Part shown: positions 59,441-64,000 of the stretch, one piece after another
Layout: each line of letters starts with the position of its first letter
How positions within the stretch are numbered: the first letter of the stretch is position 1
NCBI GenBank assembly: GCA_028386065.3
Contig: JAKUCV010007228.1
Coordinates: 26,675-90,674, forward strand
Direction of reading: 5' to 3'
Length of the DNA stretch: 64,000 nt
DNA from: Turnera subulata
Lineage: Eukaryota > Streptophyta > Magnoliopsida > Malpighiales > Passifloraceae
Made by a program: the position numbers and the translations under genes
Notes under the pieces: model-generated
What the model saw: only the letters and a program-made list of their open reading frames with translations
Told to the model about the DNA's origin: nothing
Database searches by the model: none

Positions 59441-60582
59441 TGTAATAACCTGTATAACATGTCCAAAGTGTTTACTTGATGAGGGACGGGTGTAGGTTCC
59501 GGTAGGCAACCCTTTGGCACTAATTGGCTCAGATGGATTAATTAGTGTGCGAGTAGCCTTAATCACAGATTAGGATGTGCTAAGTATGTGCTAAGTAAGG
59601 GGCAAGTTGGCATGGTCTTGTTGGTAGAAAGAAAGCTTGAGGTGGAGAGTTGCTTGGCTTAGTGACAGAAGGGGAGCAAGAGGTGGGGAGCTGCTTTGGT
59701 TTGGTGGCAGAAGGAGGGCAAGAGGTAGCAAGTGGCTGCTGAGTCACCTGCTTGCCTTAGCCTTATCAGCCCCAAACAAGCACCTCACCCCTCATTTATG
59801 CCAAAATCGTGAGAGAAACTCTGGAGAGAAGGACTCAGCCATTCTCAAGGTTTTCTCAAGACTCTTGCACACAAAGGAAGTGGTAAGTGAGCTGGGTTGG
59901 AAATCTGGTTTGTTTGGGTGCCAAATGGTTAGCTAGGTGTGCTGTAGGCTCGGACAGTGCACCAACTCGGTTTTGTGGGAAGTCTAAAGTTGGGATTCTA
60001 TGAGTTTAAGTTGTGTGAAGGTTGCTGGTTGCGTGGGGGTGTTAGCTGAATGAATTGGTGCACAATTGGCTTGTGGGAGGCCAATTGGTGCACCAATCGT
60101 ATAGTAGGCAACCGTAGGTGATCTAGTGGCCCAGCTGGTGCACCCTTGGTCCCCTGGCTGGCCTACTGGCGAGCCAAAGGGTACACCGAGGGACTAAGCA
60201 CTAATATGTGAATGTTTCTTAGTTGATGCTTTGTTGACCAAGTGCTATTATACTTGATGCTAATGTGATTTTATGTGTGGGCAGGAGCTAAAGCTCAAGG
60301 TGCATCAAAGGAGGGTGAAGGACCTAGTGAGGTCTAACTTTGTGTAAGTTGGGTTGCATACCTGTGGTTATTGATGGTGCACATTTGTTGGTTGATAACC
60401 CCAACGTGCTTGTGGTAGCACCAATAGTGGGGTGCTTTATTGTGGTTATGCCTTGGCTTATATATATACGAACCCGATAATCGGGCTATGCATTGCATGC
60501 ATAGCACTTGCATTCATTGCATTTGCACATTGTGGTTATATATATATATGTGGATGAGGGACCTTGCGGTACAAGATGGCTG
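59441..60582 (+). repeat. 3' LTR of gypsy B, interrupted
   Basis: Follows the 5' LTR closely up to GTACAAGATGGCTG. The 5' LTR continues with CATGGTCAATATG, while here copia-2 begins. Confidence 0.88.
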
Positions 60583-62094
60583 TGTAAGTTTCCGGATATG
60601 CTATTGACACTCAAGAGCAAGCAAAACATGCAGCAGAAAGACCGGAAACAAGCCTAGAACCACATGTGATGCTTCAAAACCGAATAACAATTTTACATAC
60701 CTTGTTCGGTTGAGGTCTTTCACCCAACTGTAGAGCCGAATCAGCTAGAGCCAGACAAAAGCCTCGCCCCTCTACGGTATCCACACGAACCGTGATCTTC
60801 CCGGAATCGTCACACGAAACCAAGAACGAGCACTCCCGGACTGATGTGCTAGCAACAAGTAATCGGAAACATTTTATGTGTGTGTTTTTTTCTTCTAACT
60901 TTCACAAAGGAAGAAGAAAAGAAGAGAGGTGTGTTTTGGGGAGCTCTAAAACGTGGTGAAGGAGTGAGGGAGCAGCAAAAATCTGATCACACTTGCTCTA
61001 ATCCCACTCAACCCCTAATGATAATGCATTAGTGGTAATGGCCAACAGTTGGCCCTATTGAAAGTGACATTCACTAACAAGCTTTCCACTAATGCACAAT
61101 CAAACACTAAGCACTAAGGGGGCTCAATTATTCTGCCAATAAGTGAACCACCCAACCCAAAAACGACCTGGTTGAACCATAGTCCAACCACGGTCCAACC
61201 ACACCCGGTCCAACCACGGTTCAACCAACTGCTCGAATCAACAGTTCTATGTGTGTGACCCTGTAGGCACTTGTAACGTCCGGCAATAATTGTAAAATTC
61301 TCATTTTACAATTATAAGCAATGAGCGGCGTCTAGCAACACATCATTGCTACCCGAACGACAAGATCAGTACTGATTCTCTATGCCTCGGAATATGTCAT
61401 CGTCCCTTCGTCCCATTGTCTAGATCAAACACGAGACATGGAATATGTCAATCTCGTATATGTTTAATCTATGTTTCTTGATCCCCGAGTTAACTGTATA
61501 AAACGGATACCCGTGATATCACCATATCACCTAATCCGAGCATGGCCATGCATTTAACAGTTCAACTCTATCAAGAAACCATACGATAATATACCTGTTA
61601 TATGGGTCGGACGAATCCCCTCTTGACCAATCAAAACCCACTACATACTCGGCATATACCCAATGATTACCCTTATGTCCACCCAGTTACGGATGACTAG
61701 GAATAATATCAAAGTACATGATTCATATGTTGGATACCTTGACGATCTCAGGTCGGAGGACAATTACATCTATAAGAACCACTAATGACATACATATAAC
61801 GTTCCATGTAGGGTTCTTATGTGGGTCGGTCCAGTCCACAAGTTCTCCAACTTGTACCCGTATGTAGAATTCATATCACATATGCAATTCTCAACATACG
61901 CTAGTCTTAATTTATTATTACAACCCATCCGTAATAATAATCGACTAGGGACTTTTAAGAATATGAAATATTCTAGGGTTATAAGTATGTGCAAGCGTTT
62001 ATCTCATAAACGATACTTATTGGAATAACCTTAAGGCGTATACATGACTACAAATAATCATCCATGATTGGCTTTTGGGCATATTATACTAACA
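60583..62094 (-). repeat. 3' LTR of copia-2
   Basis: Related to the copia-1 LTR throughout, for example ACTTGTAACGTCCGGCAAT and the CGGTCCAACCACACCCGGTC block. Many substitutions and small indels separate them. Confidence 0.88.
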
Positions 62095-62105
62095 ATCTCC
62101 CACTT

Positions 62106-64000
62106 GCACTAAAGCCAGTCATCCATATATCTCATATATGTGGATCTAGCATGACCGTCATGCTTACGCTGTGTGAGAGGCTTAGTCAAAAGATCTGATA
62201 CAAAGTTCTCAAATGGAACTTTGTACAGCCACAGTTGTAGGGTCGGCAACTGTTTCTTGTCTGGAACTCTTCCAGCAAACATCGCCACATCCAAGACAAA
62301 ACACATCTTTGATTGCGATATAAGATCATCCCTGTCAGTTTGGAAGCAAGCATCTTTATAACACTTTACAACAAGCCCATTAACGCTTCCGTGAACCAGG
62401 AATGCATCCTTAGTGCTTCTCAAGTACTTAAGGATATATATAACTGCTGTCCAGTGACTTTCACCGTGATCAGATTGGCATCTGCTCGTGACAATCAGAG
62501 CATAAGTGATATTCTGTCGAGTACATAATATGGCATACATGATAGATCCTATTGCCGAAGCACAAGGGATCTTACTCATCCGTTCTCTCTCCCTAGTCGC
62601 ACTAGGACATTGACTCTTTGAGAGAGATATGCCATGTGACATGGGCAAGAAACCCTTCTTGAAATCTTGCATGCTAAAACTCTTTAGCATCTTGTCAACA
62701 TATGTTCTCTGACTTATCCCGAGAAGCCTTTTGGATCTATCTCTATAGATCTTTATACCTAACACTTAGGCAGCTTCTCCTAAGTCCTTCATTGAGGAAT
62801 TCTTTTCCAATGAGTAGAATGTCGTCAACACACAATACCAAGAAAACAATAGTGCTCCCACTAACCTTCTTGTAAACACATGGTTCATCTTCACTTTTGA
62901 TGAAACCAAACTCTTTGATTACATCATTAAACGAAGATTCCAACTCCTAGAAGTTTGCCTTAGTCCACAAATGGACCTTTGCAAATTACATACCAAATCT
63001 CATAATCATGGTATGCAGCTATAGCCAATAGAATCCGAATGGATTTAACCATGGCGACTGGTGAGAAGGTTTCACCATAGTCAATACTATGAACTTGCTT
63101 GAAACCTTTCGCAACCAATTGCCCTTTAAAGGTAATCACATTACCATCCATGTCGGTCTTTCACAAAAACCCATTAACACCCTATAGGTTTTACCCTTTC
63201 AGGTGGATCAAACAAGGTCCATACCTTGTTTTGATACATGAATTCTATTTCCGAATTCATAGCTTCATGCCACTTCTTGGAGTAAAGACCCGTAATGGTC
63301 AACTGATAGGAAGTGGGCTCATCCTTACTTATGAGCATCACATCACCGGTATGAGTCACGAGAAATCCATATCTCTCGGGCTCATGCCGAATCCTATCCA
63401 ACCTACGCGGTCCATGTGTTACAGGAACAGGATTTTCGTCCACAACACTTTGTGGTTCCTGTTCTTGTTCCATCTCAGCCTCTTTATCTCGAACTTCTTC
63501 GAGTTCTATTATCCTCCCACTAATTCTTTTAGAAATAGACATTCTTTCTAGAAAAATAGCATTCCGAGCCACAAACACTTTGTGCTCTATGGGATTATAG
63601 AAACGATACCCTTTAAGGTATCATACAAAAGGCACTTGTCGGATTTAGGGTCGAGTTTATCTGATGCTTCACGTCTCACGTAAGCCTCACAACCCTAAGT
63701 CCTCATAAAAGATAAATTGGGACGCTTCCCAATCCATATCTCATATGGTGTCTATCCAACCGATTAGATGGAACACGGTTAAGGTAAATGCAGCACTCAA
63801 TAATGCATGTCCGTAAAAGGAAGAAGGAAGGTCAGCTTGACTCATCATAGAACGAACCATGTCTAACAAGGTTCTGTTCCTCCTATCGGATACGCCATTC
63901 CAATGAGGCATACCTGGTGGAGTAAGTTGTGATACTATACCACAACTCTTTAGATAGTCAAGAAAGTCTCGGTCTAAGTATTCACCTCCTCGATCTTATC
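62106..64000 (-). pseudogene. Broken copia Pol (RT-RNase H and integrase end) of copia-2
   Basis: Frame pieces in minus order: the integrase end region (64000 to about 63580), a linker with DENPVPVTHGPRR (63174-63578), RT start DMDGNVITFKGQLVAKGFKQ (62960-63151), RT active-site region LCVDDILLIG (62743-62943, VDD kept but the preceding Tyr is Cys), and the RT end/RNase H (62109-62765). The pieces are separated by frameshifts and deletions. RNase H lacks the block around the ADSRTEAEYIA motif that copia-1 has. It cannot encode a working polymerase. Confidence 0.88.

Larger units (their letters stand above)
52664..60582 (+). mobile_element. Ty3/gypsy LTR retrotransposon B (Del/Tekay-like)
   Basis: 5' LTR 52664-54494, PBS 54499-54510, intact gag-pol 54626-59440, polypurine tract 59428-59440, 3' LTR from 59441. 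The 3' LTR is interrupted after 1,142 bases at 60582 by copia-2. LTR copies differ at roughly one base in a hundred by eye and in the length of a TA microsatellite (53760 versus 60537). It is inserted in the interior of gypsy A. Confidence 0.92.
60583..64000 (-). mobile_element. Decayed Ty1/copia element (copia-2), runs off the right edge
   Basis: The 3' LTR is at 60583-62094 (TGTAAGTTTCCGG to ATACTAACA), followed on the minus strand by the polypurine tract 62095-62105 and a broken polyprotein. LTR and coding sequence are clearly related to copia-1 but diverged. It is inserted in the 3' LTR of gypsy B. Confidence 0.88.

Overview
The window comes from a repeat-rich plant nuclear genome, most likely a eudicot. 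The evidence is intron-bearing genes with GT-AG introns, plant-type retroelements, an integrated caulimovirus and plant DNA transposons. No bacterial-style operons, tRNA genes or rRNA genes were seen. Only two host genes are recognisable: a secreted subtilisin-like protease (minus strand, positions 651-3935, last exon(s) beyond the left edge) and a PBL16-type receptor-like cytoplasmic kinase (plus strand, 13505-17333, six exons, complete).

Almost everything else is mobile DNA. From left to right: a short LTR retrotransposon with a gag-protease protein and no RT, RNase H or integrase (5869-9933, TSD AGTAG); a decayed LINE on the minus strand (about 17884-20899); an endogenous caulimovirid with one large polyprotein, interrupted by an 811-base run of N (20900-27432); a small LINE endonuclease fragment (about 27985-28240); a solo LTR of a Del/Tekay-like gypsy element (30228-32894, TSD AGCAT); and a PIF/Harbinger transposon (about 33959-48480). 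The Harbinger ORF1 is split by a hAT transposon (35661-46562, TSD CTCTCGCC). That hAT carries a captured piece of the host RPB7 gene and is itself split by an intact Ty1/copia element (37376-45856, TSD ATAGG). To the right lies a chain of gypsy insertions: the LTR and leader of element A (49532-52663), then full-length element B (from 52664) with an intact reading frame, then a decayed copia element (60583 to the right edge) inserted in B's 3' LTR.

The insertion order can be read from the nesting: Harbinger before hAT before copia-1, and gypsy A before gypsy B before copia-2. Five elements of different kinds (a short gypsy, the caulimovirid, copia-1, gypsy A and gypsy B) share the same 12-base primer binding site, TGGTAGCGGAGC, which differs from the usual plant initiator-tRNA site at two positions. 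Other points of note are an 18-copy palindrome array in the copia-1 leader, an integrase of gypsy B whose catalytic Glu is replaced by Lys, and paired bZIP-like palindromes upstream of the caulimovirid TATA box.
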